Shown piece by piece: positions 1-8,428 of a DNA stretch of 64,000 bases (the stretch's first letter is position 1; each line of letters opens with the position of its first letter). Under the pieces are notes generated by a model, which worked only from the letters and a program-made list of their open reading frames with translations, did no database searches and was not told the DNA's origin. Position numbers and translations under genes: made by a program. Source of the DNA: Paraurantiacibacter namhicola (GTDB lineage: Bacteria; Pseudomonadota; Alphaproteobacteria; Sphingomonadales; Sphingomonadaceae); NCBI RefSeq assembly GCF_001687545.1, contig NZ_CP016545.1, positions 2,155,001-2,219,000 on the forward strand, written 5' to 3'.

Positions 1-47
1 TTGGGCCGTTATCCGGATACATTCGTGGACGACAGGAGCAGCGCGAC

Positions 48-518
48 ATGAGCGATGCAAAGACCAGATTGCCGCTGCCCCCGTTGATGGACCGCATCTC
101 GTTCCTGACGCACCGGCTCAACGCCCTGATGGCGCGGGCCTGCAATCCCTATTTCCAGGTCTGGGGCGTCGACCTGATCATGTCGCGCATGATGGTGGTC
201 CTGCTGGAGCACGGATCGCTTCCGGCGGGCGAAATCGTACGCATCATGGCGTTGCCGCAATCCACCATCTCGCACCAGATCAAGCGGCTGGAGAAGCTTG
301 GCTATATCCAGCGCGAGCAGGGCAAGGATGATTCGCGCGTGCGCGTCGCCTCGCTGACCGACAGGGGCCGCGAAGTGGCAGAGGAAGCCAACTTGCTCAG
401 CCGGCAGGTGGTTGGCGTATTGCTCGACTCGATCGGCGAGGACGACATGGAAACCGTGCGCGCAGCACTGAAGCGGGCGGACACGGCATTGCAGGCATTC
501 CGCTTCAAGCAGGACTGA
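48..518 (+). CDS. MarR-family transcriptional regulator
   Basis: A 156-residue protein with the MarR winged-helix layout. An N-terminal helix pair is followed by a recognition helix around residues 65-85 (QSTISHQIKRLEKLGYI) and a wing with the usual D-x-R pattern (KDDSRVRVASLTDRG, about residues 97-112). MarR proteins bind short inverted repeats as dimers and usually repress catabolic or efflux genes until an aromatic ligand binds. The gene is convergent with xdhC and overlaps its end by 14 bp. It borders a large catabolic block with a repeated 18-bp palindrome in four promoters, so it is the best local candidate for the regulator of those sites. That link is inferred. An ATG at 48 follows AGGAGCAG. 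Confidence 0.93.
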   Translation: MSDAKTRLPLPPLMDRISFLTHRLNALMARACNPYFQVWGVDLIMSRMMVVLLEHGSLPAGEIVRIMALPQSTISHQIKRLEKLGYIQREQGKDDSRVRVASLTDRGREVAEEANLLSRQVVGVLLDSIGEDDMETVRAALKRADTALQAFRFKQD

Positions 519-1482
519 CTTCGCCCGCCACGGCTGCAGCGTTCGGAAACTGCGCCCCGATAATTTCATTATAGCTGTCGACCACCTGCGCCAGCACGGA
601 CAACGCCAGTGTCTCAGGATCGCGTGACGACGGGATGAGACCGATGGGGGCGACGATGCGCGCTATCGCGCCCTCCGGCACGCCGGCATCCTGCAACAGG
701 CCCATGCGGCCGGCATGCGTCGCGCGGCTGCCCATCGCACCGACATAAAAGGCACTGGAACCCAATACCTCGGCAAGCAATGCTGTTTCCCAGTCGTGGT
801 CGTGGAAGAAAAATGCCGCCGCAGTCCAGCCGTCTAGCGCGAAACCGAGGGCTTCATCCAGGCGCATAAGGCGGCGCACATCGGCATGCGTGGCCGAGAG
901 TGCCTCTGCAAGATCGGCATCCGGCGTGGCGACATGGCATGCGATGCCAAGGGCTTCGGACTGCCGTACCAGCGCCTCCACCGTTCCGCCGTGACCTGCG
1001 ATCACCAGTCGCAACGGCGGGTGGTGACGCACTAGGAATGTTTTGTCCTGCCAGCCCGTCTCTCCCGCATCCAGAACCAAGGGAACTCCCTCGCCTGTCG
1101 GCAGGGAGAGTACGGCCACCTCCCGCGCAGCCAGCCGGATCAGCAAGGCATCGACTGCCGCTGTGTCTGCTATGGGGGTGAACAGCAAATCGACACGCCC
1201 ACCACATGGCAGGCGAATGTCGATGATCGGGCTTCCTGCTCCGTAAGCGATGCAGTGCGGCGCGCCCGCTTCCATGGCTGCAAGCGCCTCGCTCACCACG
1301 GCCCTTTCAATGCAACCGCCAGAAAGCGATCCCGCAAAGCTGCCGTCGGCCGCGACTGCCATATGCGCGCCCGGATTGCGCACGGATGCGCCCGTAACGT
1401 CCGTGACAGTGACGAGGCAGGCGGGCTGCCCCTGCCTCAGCGTTTCCTGCAGGAAGGATAGGATGCGCGGCGCGTCGAACAC
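505..1482 (-). CDS. XdhC/CoxI-family molybdenum-enzyme maturation factor
   Basis: XdhC-family proteins bind molybdenum cofactor, help its sulfuration and deliver it to molybdenum hydroxylases. The N-terminal XdhC/CoxI domain has SGGCIERAV with the conserved Cys near residue 75. The C-terminal Rossmann-like half contains LRLVIAGHGGTVEAL and ends with GAMGSR and IGLIPSSRDPETLALSVLAQVV. I placed the start at GTG 1482, just after the coxG stop (1496-1498). The frame stays open upstream to 1539, but that would run far into coxG. The initiation region has no strong Shine-Dalgarno. It is the last gene of the cox-type operon, where a dedicated maturase for the large subunit is expected. About 325 residues, a normal length. 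Confidence 0.88.
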   Translation of the reverse strand: MFDAPRILSFLQETLRQGQPACLVTVTDVTGASVRNPGAHMAVAADGSFAGSLSGGCIERAVVSEALAAMEAGAPHCIAYGAGSPIIDIRLPCGGRVDLLFTPIADTAAVDALLIRLAAREVAVLSLPTGEGVPLVLDAGETGWQDKTFLVRHHPPLRLVIAGHGGTVEALVRQSEALGIACHVATPDADLAEALSATHADVRRLMRLDEALGFALDGWTAAAFFFHDHDWETALLAEVLGSSAFYVGAMGSRATHAGRMGLLQDAGVPEGAIARIVAPIGLIPSSRDPETLALSVLAQVVDSYNEIIGAQFPNAAAVAGEVSPA

Positions 1483-1495
1483 TGGCGCGCTTGTG

Positions 1496-2080
1496 TCACG
1501 CCAGCCAGTAGATGGCCAGCAACGCCGCCAAGACAGCAATCAGCGCGATCCAGACAGGCGACAAACCTGCGGCCTTCGCACTGGCAGCGTCAGTAGCCGC
1601 AGCCTCGGCCGCCACAGCCGCATCGGCTGCGCCGCCTTGTTCGGCTGCCAGGGCAGCAGAAAACTTGCCAAAGAAATCCTCGGCCATGGACCGCGCCGTG
1701 CCTTCGACCAACCGCGCGCCCATCTGCGCCAGCTTCCCGCCAATCTTGGCATCGGCGACGTAGGTCAGCAGTGTCCCGCCTTCAGCCTCTTCCAGCGTCA
1801 CATCGGCGGAGCCCTTGGCGAAACCCGCCACCCCGCCCTTGCCTTCGAAAACCATGGTGCAGCGATCGGGCGCGACGACATCGGTCTGTGTCATGGATCC
1901 GTCGAAACGCGCGGAAACCGGGCCGATTTTCGTCGCAACAGTACCTTCGAAGCGATCATCGGCGGTTTTCTCCAACCGCTCGCAGCCCTTGAGGCAAGCC
2001 TTCAGCAGGTCGGGATCGTTCAGCGCCTCCCAGGCTCGCTGCGGGCTGCACGGCAGTTGGTAAGTACCCTTGATTTCCAT
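1496..2080 (-). CDS. CoxG-like SRPBCC protein with C-terminal membrane anchor
   Basis: A 194-residue protein of the CoxG family (SRPBCC fold, carbon monoxide dehydrogenase subunit G). The opening MEIKGTYQLPCSPQRAWEALNDPDLL is typical. A G-rich segment GKGGVAGFAKGSADVTLEE lies near residue 90. An Ala-rich linker follows and then one hydrophobic helix at the very C-terminus (about 172-192). In Oligotropha CoxG recruits the CO dehydrogenase to the membrane. Here it probably tethers the CoxSML-like hydroxylase encoded directly upstream. It sits between coxM and xdhC with short gaps, so it is almost certainly co-transcribed with them. Confidence 0.88.
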   Translation of the reverse strand: MEIKGTYQLPCSPQRAWEALNDPDLLKACLKGCERLEKTADDRFEGTVATKIGPVSARFDGSMTQTDVVAPDRCTMVFEGKGGVAGFAKGSADVTLEEAEGGTLLTYVADAKIGGKLAQMGARLVEGTARSMAEDFFGKFSAALAAEQGGAADAAVAAEAAATDAASAKAAGLSPVWIALIAVLAALLAIYWLA

Positions 2081-2098
2081 AAGATCGGAACGTCCTTG

Positions 2099-2881
2099 TC
2101 AGCCGATTGCCGTGAGGGCGCGCTGCGCCATCACGCGGGTCAGGTGTATGCGGTATTCGGTGCTGGCGTGGAGGTCGCCGGTGAAATGCGCCGCTTCGAG
2201 GGATGCTGACGAAAGATCGCCGTCATCCTGCGCCGCGTCCTCGCCGGAGCGCCAGCGGAACACGCCCGTCCCGCCGCCAGTCACGGCGAGCTGGACCCGG
2301 TCGCCCAGCCGTGCGGCAAATACCGCGATCAGCGCGAAGCGCGAGGCCGGGTTGGGAAACTTTTCGTAACGCGCTTCGCGGCACGCCGGGAAGGTGACCG
2401 CCGTCACGATCTCGCCCGGCTCAAGCGCAGTTTCGAACATGGATGTGAAGAAGTCGGCTGCTGCGATGGTGCGCCTTTCCGTGCGGATTTCCGCATCGAG
2501 CGCAAGGCAGGCGCTGGGGTAGCAGGCGGCCGGATCGTTATTGGCCACAGAGCCACCGATCGTGCCGCGATGCCGCACCTGCGGATCCCCGATACCGCCC
2601 GCCAGCTCGGCAAGCGCAGGGCAATGTTCCCGCACGATAGCATCGCCAGCGACCTCTGCATGTGTGGTGGCGCCAAGGATGACGATGCGGTCGCCTTCCA
2701 TGCTTACACCCTTCAGCTCGTCCAGGCGCGAGAGGTCGACAAGCATGCTGGGCATCGCCAGCCTTGCGCGCAGCACCGGCATCAAGGTCTGTCCGCCGGA
2801 CAGCGCTTGCCCGTCCTCCTCGGCAATGAGGCGTTTTGCTTCATCCAGCGAGCCGGCACGGCGATAGGTAAAATCGTACAT
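2099..2881 (-). CDS. Molybdenum hydroxylase FAD-binding (medium) subunit, CoxM-like
   Basis: A 260-residue FAD-binding subunit of the xanthine dehydrogenase/CO dehydrogenase family. It begins MYDFTYRRAGSLDEA, has the FAD motif AGGQTLMPVLRARLAMP-type segment near residue 35 (SGGQTLMPVL) and the second FAD motif TIGGSVANNDPAACYP near residue 110. It carries electrons from the iron-sulfur subunit to FAD and then to an acceptor. Its ATG at 2881 overlaps the coxL stop codon as ATGA, so translation is probably coupled. An open frame continues upstream inside coxL, but MYDF is the family's normal start. Confidence 0.93.
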   Translation of the reverse strand: MYDFTYRRAGSLDEAKRLIAEEDGQALSGGQTLMPVLRARLAMPSMLVDLSRLDELKGVSMEGDRIVILGATTHAEVAGDAIVREHCPALAELAGGIGDPQVRHRGTIGGSVANNDPAACYPSACLALDAEIRTERRTIAAADFFTSMFETALEPGEIVTAVTFPACREARYEKFPNPASRFALIAVFAARLGDRVQLAVTGGGTGVFRWRSGEDAAQDDGDLSSASLEAAHFTGDLHASTEYRIHLTRVMAQRALTAIG

Positions 2882-5247
2882 CAGCCCTGCTCCCTTTCCT
2901 GGCACAGCCGCCAGATCTTCTCCGGCGTGGCGGGCATGTCCACATGGCGGACGCCCAGCGCGTTGCAGACCGCGTTGATGACGGCGGGCGGAGAGCCAAT
3001 GGCCCCCGCCTCTCCGCAGCCCTTCATGCCCAGCGGATTGCTGGGGGAAGGCGTGCATGCAAACTCAAGCTTGTATTCCGGCACGCCCTGCGCGCGCGGC
3101 ATGCCGTAGTCCATGAAACTGGCCGACATCAGCTGGCCGGTTTCGGGATCGTACATGGCATTTTCCCAAAGCGCCTGACCGATGCCCTGCGTCACGCCGC
3201 CGTGGACCTGACCTTCGACAATCATCGGGTTAGCGACATTGCCGAAATCGTCCGCGGCGCAGAAGCTGGCAACCTCCACGGTCCCGGTGTCAGGATCAAT
3301 CTCCACCTCGCAGACATAGACGCCAGCAGGGTAAGTGAATTCCGGCGGATCGAAGAAGCTGGTGGCAACAAGGCCCGGCTCAATCTCATCCGTGGGGAAG
3401 CCGGAGGCCGCATGGGCAGCAAAAGCCACTTCCGGGAAGGCAAGCGTGACGTTCGTATCCTTGCTGGAGAAGATCCCCTCGTCGAACTCCACCGCGTCAT
3501 ATTCGACCTGCATCAGGTGTGCGGCGATCTTCTTTGCCTTGGCGATGATCTGGTCGCATGCCCGCAGCGTGGCCGACATGCCCACCGAAGCGCGCGAGCC
3601 GTAAGTCCCTGTGCCAGCCTGGATGCGCGACGTATCGCCCTGGATAACGGAGATGTTCTCTATCGGCACGCCGAACCGGTCGGAAGCGACCTGCGCGAAC
3701 GTTGTGGCATGGCCCTGCCCGTGCGAATGCGCGCCCGTGAGGATTTCCACCGTCCCCACCGGATGCACGCGCACCTCGGCAGATTCCCACATGCCCGCGC
3801 CGCCGCCCAGCTTGGCCAGCTTGGCGGATGGACCGATGCCGCATGCTTCCACATAAGCTGCAAGACCGATGCCGCGCAGTTTGCCGCGCGCTTGGCTGTC
3901 TGCCTTGCGCGCTGCGAAACCACCGTAATCGCCCAGCTCGAGCGCGGCGTTCAGCGTCTTCTCGTAGTCGCCGGAATCATACTCGTAGACGACCGGCGTC
4001 TGGTACGGGAATTCAGTGATGAAATTGCGGCGCCGGATCTCCGCCGGGTCGATCCCCAGCTCGCGCGCTGCGACATCGACGATCCGTTCCACCACATAGG
4101 CCGCTTCGGGCCGCCCTGCCCCGCGATAGGCGTCTACCGGGCAGGTATTGGTGTATATTGCCCGCACGCGTGCATGGATGGCAGGGATAGCATACTGGCC
4201 GGACAGCATCGTTGAATACATGTAAGTCGGCACCAGCGATCCGGAGCTCGACATGTAGCCCCCGACATTGGCCAACGTATCGGCCCGCAACGCCAGGAAC
4301 TTGCCGTCCGCATCCAGCGCCAGCTCCACCTCGGTAAGGTGATCGCGGCCATGCGCGTCGGTCAGGAAAGCCTCGCTGCGATCGGCCGTCCATTTCAGCG
4401 GGCCGTCGACCATCTTCGAAGCGAAGGTCACAGCTAGCTCTTCCGGATAATTGTGCGCCTTTGAACCGAAGCCGCCGCCCACATCCGGGGACACCATGCG
4501 CAGCTTGTGTTCTGCCGCCAGGCCGAATGCCGCGGCATAAAACATGCGCATGCCGATGGGGTTCTGGTGCGTCAGGAAAACCGTAAGCTCTTCGCTGCCG
4601 GCGTCCCATTGCGCATTGATCGCGCGCGGTTCGATGGCGTTAGGTATCAGGCGGTTGTTGCGCAGCGTCAGGGAGACACGGTGAGCAGCCTTGTCGAAGG
4701 CGGCATCGACTGCCGCACTGTCGCCGATATCCCAGTCGAACGCGCAATTGCCCGCAATCTCGTCATGCAGCAGCGGGGCGCCGTCTGCCACGGCATCCAG
4801 CACGTCCACCGCGACCGGCAGGTCCTCGTAATCGACCATCACCGCTTCTGCAGCATCGCGCGCCTGCGCCAGAGTTTCGGCCACCACAAGCGCGACCGGC
4901 TCACCAACATAGCGCACCCGGTCGGTCGCGATTGCATTGCGCACACCGATCTTCTGCGGCTCCCCGTCGGTTGAGAAGATTGCCCAACCGGCCGGGAGCG
5001 CAGGCAGCCCGGCATCGACAAGGTCGCGCCCCGTCAGGATGCGCCGCACGCCCGGCATGGCCGCGGCATCGTCCAGGTCGATACCCGTGATCCGGGCATG
5101 CGCCATGGGTGAGCGCGCGAAGGCCGCATACAGCTGGCCCGGCAGGATCATGTCGTCGACATACTTGCCCTTGCCGCGCAGGAAGCGCCCGTCTTCCTGC
5201 CGCTTTACCGACTGGCCGAATTTCACGCTGGAAGCCGGGATATTCAT
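2881..5247 (-). CDS. Molybdenum hydroxylase large (Moco-binding) subunit, form II CoxL-like
   Basis: A 788-residue aldehyde oxidase/xanthine dehydrogenase-family large subunit that binds molybdopterin cofactor. The aldehyde oxidase a/b hammerhead lies in residues 20-130 and the Moco-binding domains in about 150-780. Near residue 370 the active-site loop reads AYRGAGR. True (form I) CO dehydrogenases have AYxCSFR with the Cys that ligates copper, so this is a form II enzyme. It probably hydroxylates an organic substrate such as an aldehyde or N-heterocycle, not CO. VGGGFGSKAHNYPEE (about 250) and GCGEAGAIGSPPAVINAV near the C-terminus (the Glu is the expected catalytic base) are intact. The start MNIPASSVKFGQSVKR at 5247 overlaps the coxS stop (ATGA). 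Confidence 0.93.
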   Translation of the reverse strand: MNIPASSVKFGQSVKRQEDGRFLRGKGKYVDDMILPGQLYAAFARSPMAHARITGIDLDDAAAMPGVRRILTGRDLVDAGLPALPAGWAIFSTDGEPQKIGVRNAIATDRVRYVGEPVALVVAETLAQARDAAEAVMVDYEDLPVAVDVLDAVADGAPLLHDEIAGNCAFDWDIGDSAAVDAAFDKAAHRVSLTLRNNRLIPNAIEPRAINAQWDAGSEELTVFLTHQNPIGMRMFYAAAFGLAAEHKLRMVSPDVGGGFGSKAHNYPEELAVTFASKMVDGPLKWTADRSEAFLTDAHGRDHLTEVELALDADGKFLALRADTLANVGGYMSSSGSLVPTYMYSTMLSGQYAIPAIHARVRAIYTNTCPVDAYRGAGRPEAAYVVERIVDVAARELGIDPAEIRRRNFITEFPYQTPVVYEYDSGDYEKTLNAALELGDYGGFAARKADSQARGKLRGIGLAAYVEACGIGPSAKLAKLGGGAGMWESAEVRVHPVGTVEILTGAHSHGQGHATTFAQVASDRFGVPIENISVIQGDTSRIQAGTGTYGSRASVGMSATLRACDQIIAKAKKIAAHLMQVEYDAVEFDEGIFSSKDTNVTLAFPEVAFAAHAASGFPTDEIEPGLVATSFFDPPEFTYPAGVYVCEVEIDPDTGTVEVASFCAADDFGNVANPMIVEGQVHGGVTQGIGQALWENAMYDPETGQLMSASFMDYGMPRAQGVPEYKLEFACTPSPSNPLGMKGCGEAGAIGSPPAVINAVCNALGVRHVDMPATPEKIWRLCQEREQG

Positions 5248-5720
5248 GCCGTGCCCTCCATCTTGCCTGCGCCTTCGACGATAGAGGCCACGATGTTCTG
5301 GTAGCCCGTACAGCGGCAAAGATTGCCCTCAAGCTCGTGCCGCACCGTGGCGGGGTCCGGCTTCCCATGGCGGCGTGCGATATCGATACCCACCATTACC
5401 ATGCCGGGCGTGCAATAGCCGCATTGCAGGCCGTGATTGTCATGAAATGCCTGCTGCATCGGATGCAGATCGTCGCCGTCCTTTGCGAGGCCTTCGATCG
5501 TGGTCACGCTGCGCCCTTCGGCCTGCACGGCCAGCATCGCGCAGCTCTTCACCGCTTGACCATCGACATGCACGGTACAGGCGCCGCACTGGCTGGTGTC
5601 GCAACCCACATGCGCGCCGGTCAGGCGCAGGTGATCGCGCAAGGCATGGATCAGGAGCGTGTTGTCAGGGACATCCAGAACCGCCTGTTTGCCATTCACC
5701 TCCAGTGAAATTTCAGCCAT
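5244..5720 (-). CDS. Molybdenum hydroxylase 2Fe-2S small subunit, CoxS-like
   Basis: A 158-residue iron-sulfur subunit with both clusters visible. The N-terminal plant-type ferredoxin site is CDTSQCGACTVHVDG (about residues 40-54) with a further Cys at SCAML. The C-terminal site is CGYCTPGM (about 100) with CRCTGYQ (about 134). It passes electrons from the molybdenum centre to the FAD subunit. The ATG at 5720 follows a GAGG-containing leader. It is the first gene of the operon coxS-coxL-coxM-coxG-xdhC, and the 18-bp palindrome at 5791-5808 lies 71-88 bp upstream of it. Confidence 0.95.
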   Translation of the reverse strand: MAEISLEVNGKQAVLDVPDNTLLIHALRDHLRLTGAHVGCDTSQCGACTVHVDGQAVKSCAMLAVQAEGRSVTTIEGLAKDGDDLHPMQQAFHDNHGLQCGYCTPGMVMVGIDIARRHGKPDPATVRHELEGNLCRCTGYQNIVASIVEGAGKMEGTA

Positions 5721-5790
5721 CGCGCCTCGCCCTCCCTATACATGCTCGTCTTACAGGCGAGCCTATGGCATGTCAGGTCAGATGCCAAGA

Positions 5791-5808
5791 CCTATCGATA
5801 TCGATATA
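5791..5808. promoter_or_regulatory. Operator-like inverted repeat, copy 1 (coxS / mobA-like divergent promoter)
   Basis: CCTATCGA-TA-TCGATATA. The right half matches the consensus TATATCGA-N2-TCGATATA at 8 of 8 positions and the left half at 6 of 8. The inner 14 bases form a perfect palindrome. It lies between divergent transcription units, just before the likely start of the nucleotidyltransferase gene and upstream of coxS. Three related sites occur at 8371, 12883 and 15990. Confidence 0.7.
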
Positions 5809-5828
5809 ATGCTGGTCACGCGCCGGAT

Positions 5829-6398
5829 TTGTCTTTGATTGCCGCCACACGCGTGGGGGCGGTCTTGCTGGCCGCCGGGCGCTCCAGCCGCTTCGGTCCG
5901 CAGGACAAGCTGGCCCAGCCCTGGCGCGGCAAACCGCTTGCCCTGCATGCGGCGGGGACGCTGGCAGCCATGCCCTTCGTGGCCCATGCGGTGGTAAGCC
6001 AGCAAAGAGCCAACTGGCCCGTCCCGTCCAAATATATGGTCGTCACCAATCCGGCACCGGACCGCGGGCTGGCGAGCTCCATCGCATTGGGGGCACGGGC
6101 GCTGGCAGACACGGGCGTTGAGGCCTTGCTTTTTGCGCTGGCCGACATGCCGCTCGTCCCGCAAGCGCATTTGGAACGATTGCTCGGCGCCTTCGAAACC
6201 GAAGGTATGGATATGGTCGCGACCATCGGCGGCGGTCGTCCGCAAGTGCCCGCCGTGTTCGGGCGCGCGCACTTCGACATGCTGATGGCGCTTACCGGCG
6301 ACCAAGGCGCGCGCGACATGCTGGGCGATGCCGCTACCGTGGCGTGCGACGCGAAGTTGTTGGCGGATTTCGACCGGCCGGAGGATTTCGCGCGTTAG
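5829..6398 (+). CDS. MobA-like nucleotidyltransferase (Moco cytidylyltransferase type)
   Basis: A nucleotidyltransferase of the MobA/MocA family, about 189 residues. The N-terminal nucleotide-binding loop VGAVLLAAGRSSRFGPQDKLAQPW is diagnostic, and ALADMPLVPQAHLERLL is the metal-binding second motif. Next to a CoxL-type enzyme it probably makes the dinucleotide (cytosine) form of molybdenum cofactor. The frame opens at ATG 5742, but that would put the operator-like palindrome (5791-5808) inside the gene. I prefer one of the TTG codons at 5829 or 5835, or the GTG at 5853. None has a strong Shine-Dalgarno, so the exact start is uncertain. Its stop overlaps the stop of the convergent dehydrogenase by four bases. 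Confidence 0.82.
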   Translation: MSLIAATRVGAVLLAAGRSSRFGPQDKLAQPWRGKPLALHAAGTLAAMPFVAHAVVSQQRANWPVPSKYMVVTNPAPDRGLASSIALGARALADTGVEALLFALADMPLVPQAHLERLLGAFETEGMDMVATIGGGRPQVPAVFGRAHFDMLMALTGDQGARDMLGDAATVACDAKLLADFDRPEDFAR

Positions 6399-8293
6399 CG
6401 TTTCCTGGCGAAAACCAGCAGCACGTTGCCCGCCTCGTGACTATAGAGGCCGTAACCGGAATTTATGACCAGATAGCCATCCCCGACTGCTGCGCCAGGG
6501 CCGGACATGCTGCCCCCCCTTCCGGCCATGTCGTTCACCGTGTCGAACTTGCGGGCGGAATTGAACTCCCACAACCGCTTGCCCGTCTTCCGGTCATAGG
6601 CACGGATCCACCCGTCCATATGGCCCGCCACCACAGCGCCGGGCACCGCCGTCACGGCCGAGGAAATCCCCGGATCGCAATTTGGCCGCCCTTCGCCGCA
6701 GACGTTTGTCTGCACCTGGCTCCACAGCCTCCTGCCGGTACGCGCATCCAGCGCATGCATGCCGGGGCGCGCCGCATCCGGATCCAGAACATCGCCATTG
6801 CGCGTGTTGTTCATGTCGTTGATCGGCACGTAAATCGTGGTGCCCTGTGCCGCCATGCCCCAGTGGACACCGCCCTGGATGCTGCCGCGCCCAACCTTCG
6901 TCTGCCACAGCAGCTTGCCCTTCGCGTCGGGGTCCAGTCCGTAGACTTCACCATTCTTGTGCCCCACCGCCAGCACCTGCCTGCCGCCGCCGACATCGAT
7001 CAGCAGGGGGGAGGACGAATGATCGAAATCGGGCCCGCGCTCTTCGGGACAATTGGGATTGTCCTCCATCATGCAGGCCACGTTCCACGCATCGCCGGCG
7101 ATTGTCTGGCGCTGCCAGACGCGGCGACCGCTTTGCAGATCCAGAGCGAAGATCGAATCGCTATTGCCATCGGCGGGTGACGAATAGTTCTCGCCCGTCC
7201 CGGCATAAAGCACGCCGCGCTTGGCATCGATCGTGGGTGTGACCCACATGGGCGCACCCGACGGGGCGTAGGAGACGCGCCCATTCTTCTCGATGCGCTT
7301 CGGCTCCTCCTCGATGGCCCAGTGCTGCCACTTCACCTTGCCGGTTGCGGCATCGATCGCATCGAGATGGCCGCGGAATGTGCAGCATTCGTAATTCGGG
7401 TCCGCCGCCGGGATGACCTCCAGCGAGGAGACCGGTACGTAAAGGGTTCCGTCGTGATAGGCCGGCGTGCCCGTCAGCGTGGCGCTGGGATGGTCATCCA
7501 TCCGGCGCGACCACGCCATTTTCCCGGTCAGCGCCTCTACGGCGTACAGCTTGCTGGTCAGGTCGCCAAAATAGACCATCGGCGTAGGTCCATCGACCAG
7601 CACGATCGCGGTGCGCACTTCCGCCCCGGCCTTGAAGGTCCAGCGCGCGCAGCCGGTTTCCAGGTCGAAAGCGTAAACGGTCCCGTCATCGCTGCCGACG
7701 AACGCCGCGCCAAAGCCGATAGCGGGCTGGGACCGCGCCTTGGTGGCGTTGGGGAAAGCATAAGCCCATTGCAGTTCCAGCTCGCCCAGGTCGCCGCCTG
7801 TAAGGCCGCCCTTCGAGGCGGGCACGAAGCGCCGCGTATCGTGCCCCCAACCTATGTCGACCGGCTTGCGCGCCCGGTCGAAGTTTGCGGCGCCCCCTTC
7901 ACAGGCGGCGGCATAATTCGCAGCCGGCAGGCCATCAGACAGGTCCACGCGCGTGATGTATTCCGCGACATGCAGCTTGCCCTCGTCGGACAGCATCGCG
8001 CCTTGTTCCGCCATCACTCCGCCATCGAGCGCGGCATATATGGACGCAGGCGACATCATTTCGAGCCATTGGAAATGCGGCGCCCGGGCAACCCCGCCAT
8101 TATGGCAGGATGCGCAATTGTCCGCGTACAGCTTTGCCCCGGGCAGGGAATCACGATCCGCAATCAGGCCGTCTCCGGTTGCAAATTCATCGGTGGAAGA
8201 AAGCGTCCCTCCGCCCTCTGGCCCGCTCGACTGCCCGCAAGCGACCAGCGCCAAGACCGCTGAAACTGCACAGAATATCACGTTCTTAGCCAT
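6395..8293 (-). CDS. Cytochrome c / PQQ beta-propeller dehydrogenase lipoprotein
   Basis: A 632-residue exported protein. The N-terminus has a lipoprotein signal (MAKNVIFCAVSAVLALVACGQ, predicted lipidated Cys at 19). A class I cytochrome c domain follows with the haem motif CASCH near residue 60. The rest is a PQQ-type beta propeller with W-motif repeats such as YAFDLETGCARWTFKAG and YAVEALTGKMAWSRR. This fusion matches polyvinyl-alcohol dehydrogenase (cytochrome), which oxidises secondary alcohols in the periplasm. The actual substrate here is unknown. The start MAKNV at 8293 has GGGGGG just upstream. It is divergent from the TonB receptor and shares the operator-like site at 8371-8388 with it. 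Confidence 0.85.
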   Translation of the reverse strand: MAKNVIFCAVSAVLALVACGQSSGPEGGGTLSSTDEFATGDGLIADRDSLPGAKLYADNCASCHNGGVARAPHFQWLEMMSPASIYAALDGGVMAEQGAMLSDEGKLHVAEYITRVDLSDGLPAANYAAACEGGAANFDRARKPVDIGWGHDTRRFVPASKGGLTGGDLGELELQWAYAFPNATKARSQPAIGFGAAFVGSDDGTVYAFDLETGCARWTFKAGAEVRTAIVLVDGPTPMVYFGDLTSKLYAVEALTGKMAWSRRMDDHPSATLTGTPAYHDGTLYVPVSSLEVIPAADPNYECCTFRGHLDAIDAATGKVKWQHWAIEEEPKRIEKNGRVSYAPSGAPMWVTPTIDAKRGVLYAGTGENYSSPADGNSDSIFALDLQSGRRVWQRQTIAGDAWNVACMMEDNPNCPEERGPDFDHSSSPLLIDVGGGRQVLAVGHKNGEVYGLDPDAKGKLLWQTKVGRGSIQGGVHWGMAAQGTTIYVPINDMNNTRNGDVLDPDAARPGMHALDARTGRRLWSQVQTNVCGEGRPNCDPGISSAVTAVPGAVVAGHMDGWIRAYDRKTGKRLWEFNSARKFDTVNDMAGRGGSMSGPGAAVGDGYLVINSGYGLYSHEAGNVLLVFARKR

Positions 8294-8370
8294 CCGAACC
8301 CCCCTTGATAGCGGCAATCATGCATCACTTTCACGCTCGGTGTATTCGGCCGGTACGGTGCAGATTGACT

Positions 8371-8388
8371 TATATCGAAATCGATATA
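8371..8388. promoter_or_regulatory. Operator-like inverted repeat, copy 2 (TonB receptor / PQQ dehydrogenase)
   Basis: TATATCGA-AA-TCGATATA, a perfect inverted repeat with 8-bp arms and a 2-bp spacer, the best of the four copies. It directly follows TTGACT (8365-8370), a good -35 hexamer for the receptor gene, so it covers the -35/-10 spacer. That is the expected position for a repressor site. It also lies about 80 bp upstream of the divergent dehydrogenase start. Confidence 0.78.
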
Positions 8389-8428
8389 TGTCTTGATGAG
8401 TACGCAACGTCAATTGGGGAGGATTGAC

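Noticed and set aside
5381-5388. TATCGATA inside coxS as a fifth operator copy
   Set aside because: Only eight bases match, the flanks do not extend the arms, and it lies in coding sequence.
2881-5720. Calling the molybdenum enzyme a true carbon monoxide dehydrogenase
   Set aside because: The copper-binding Cys of AYxCSFR is absent; the loop is AYRGAGR.
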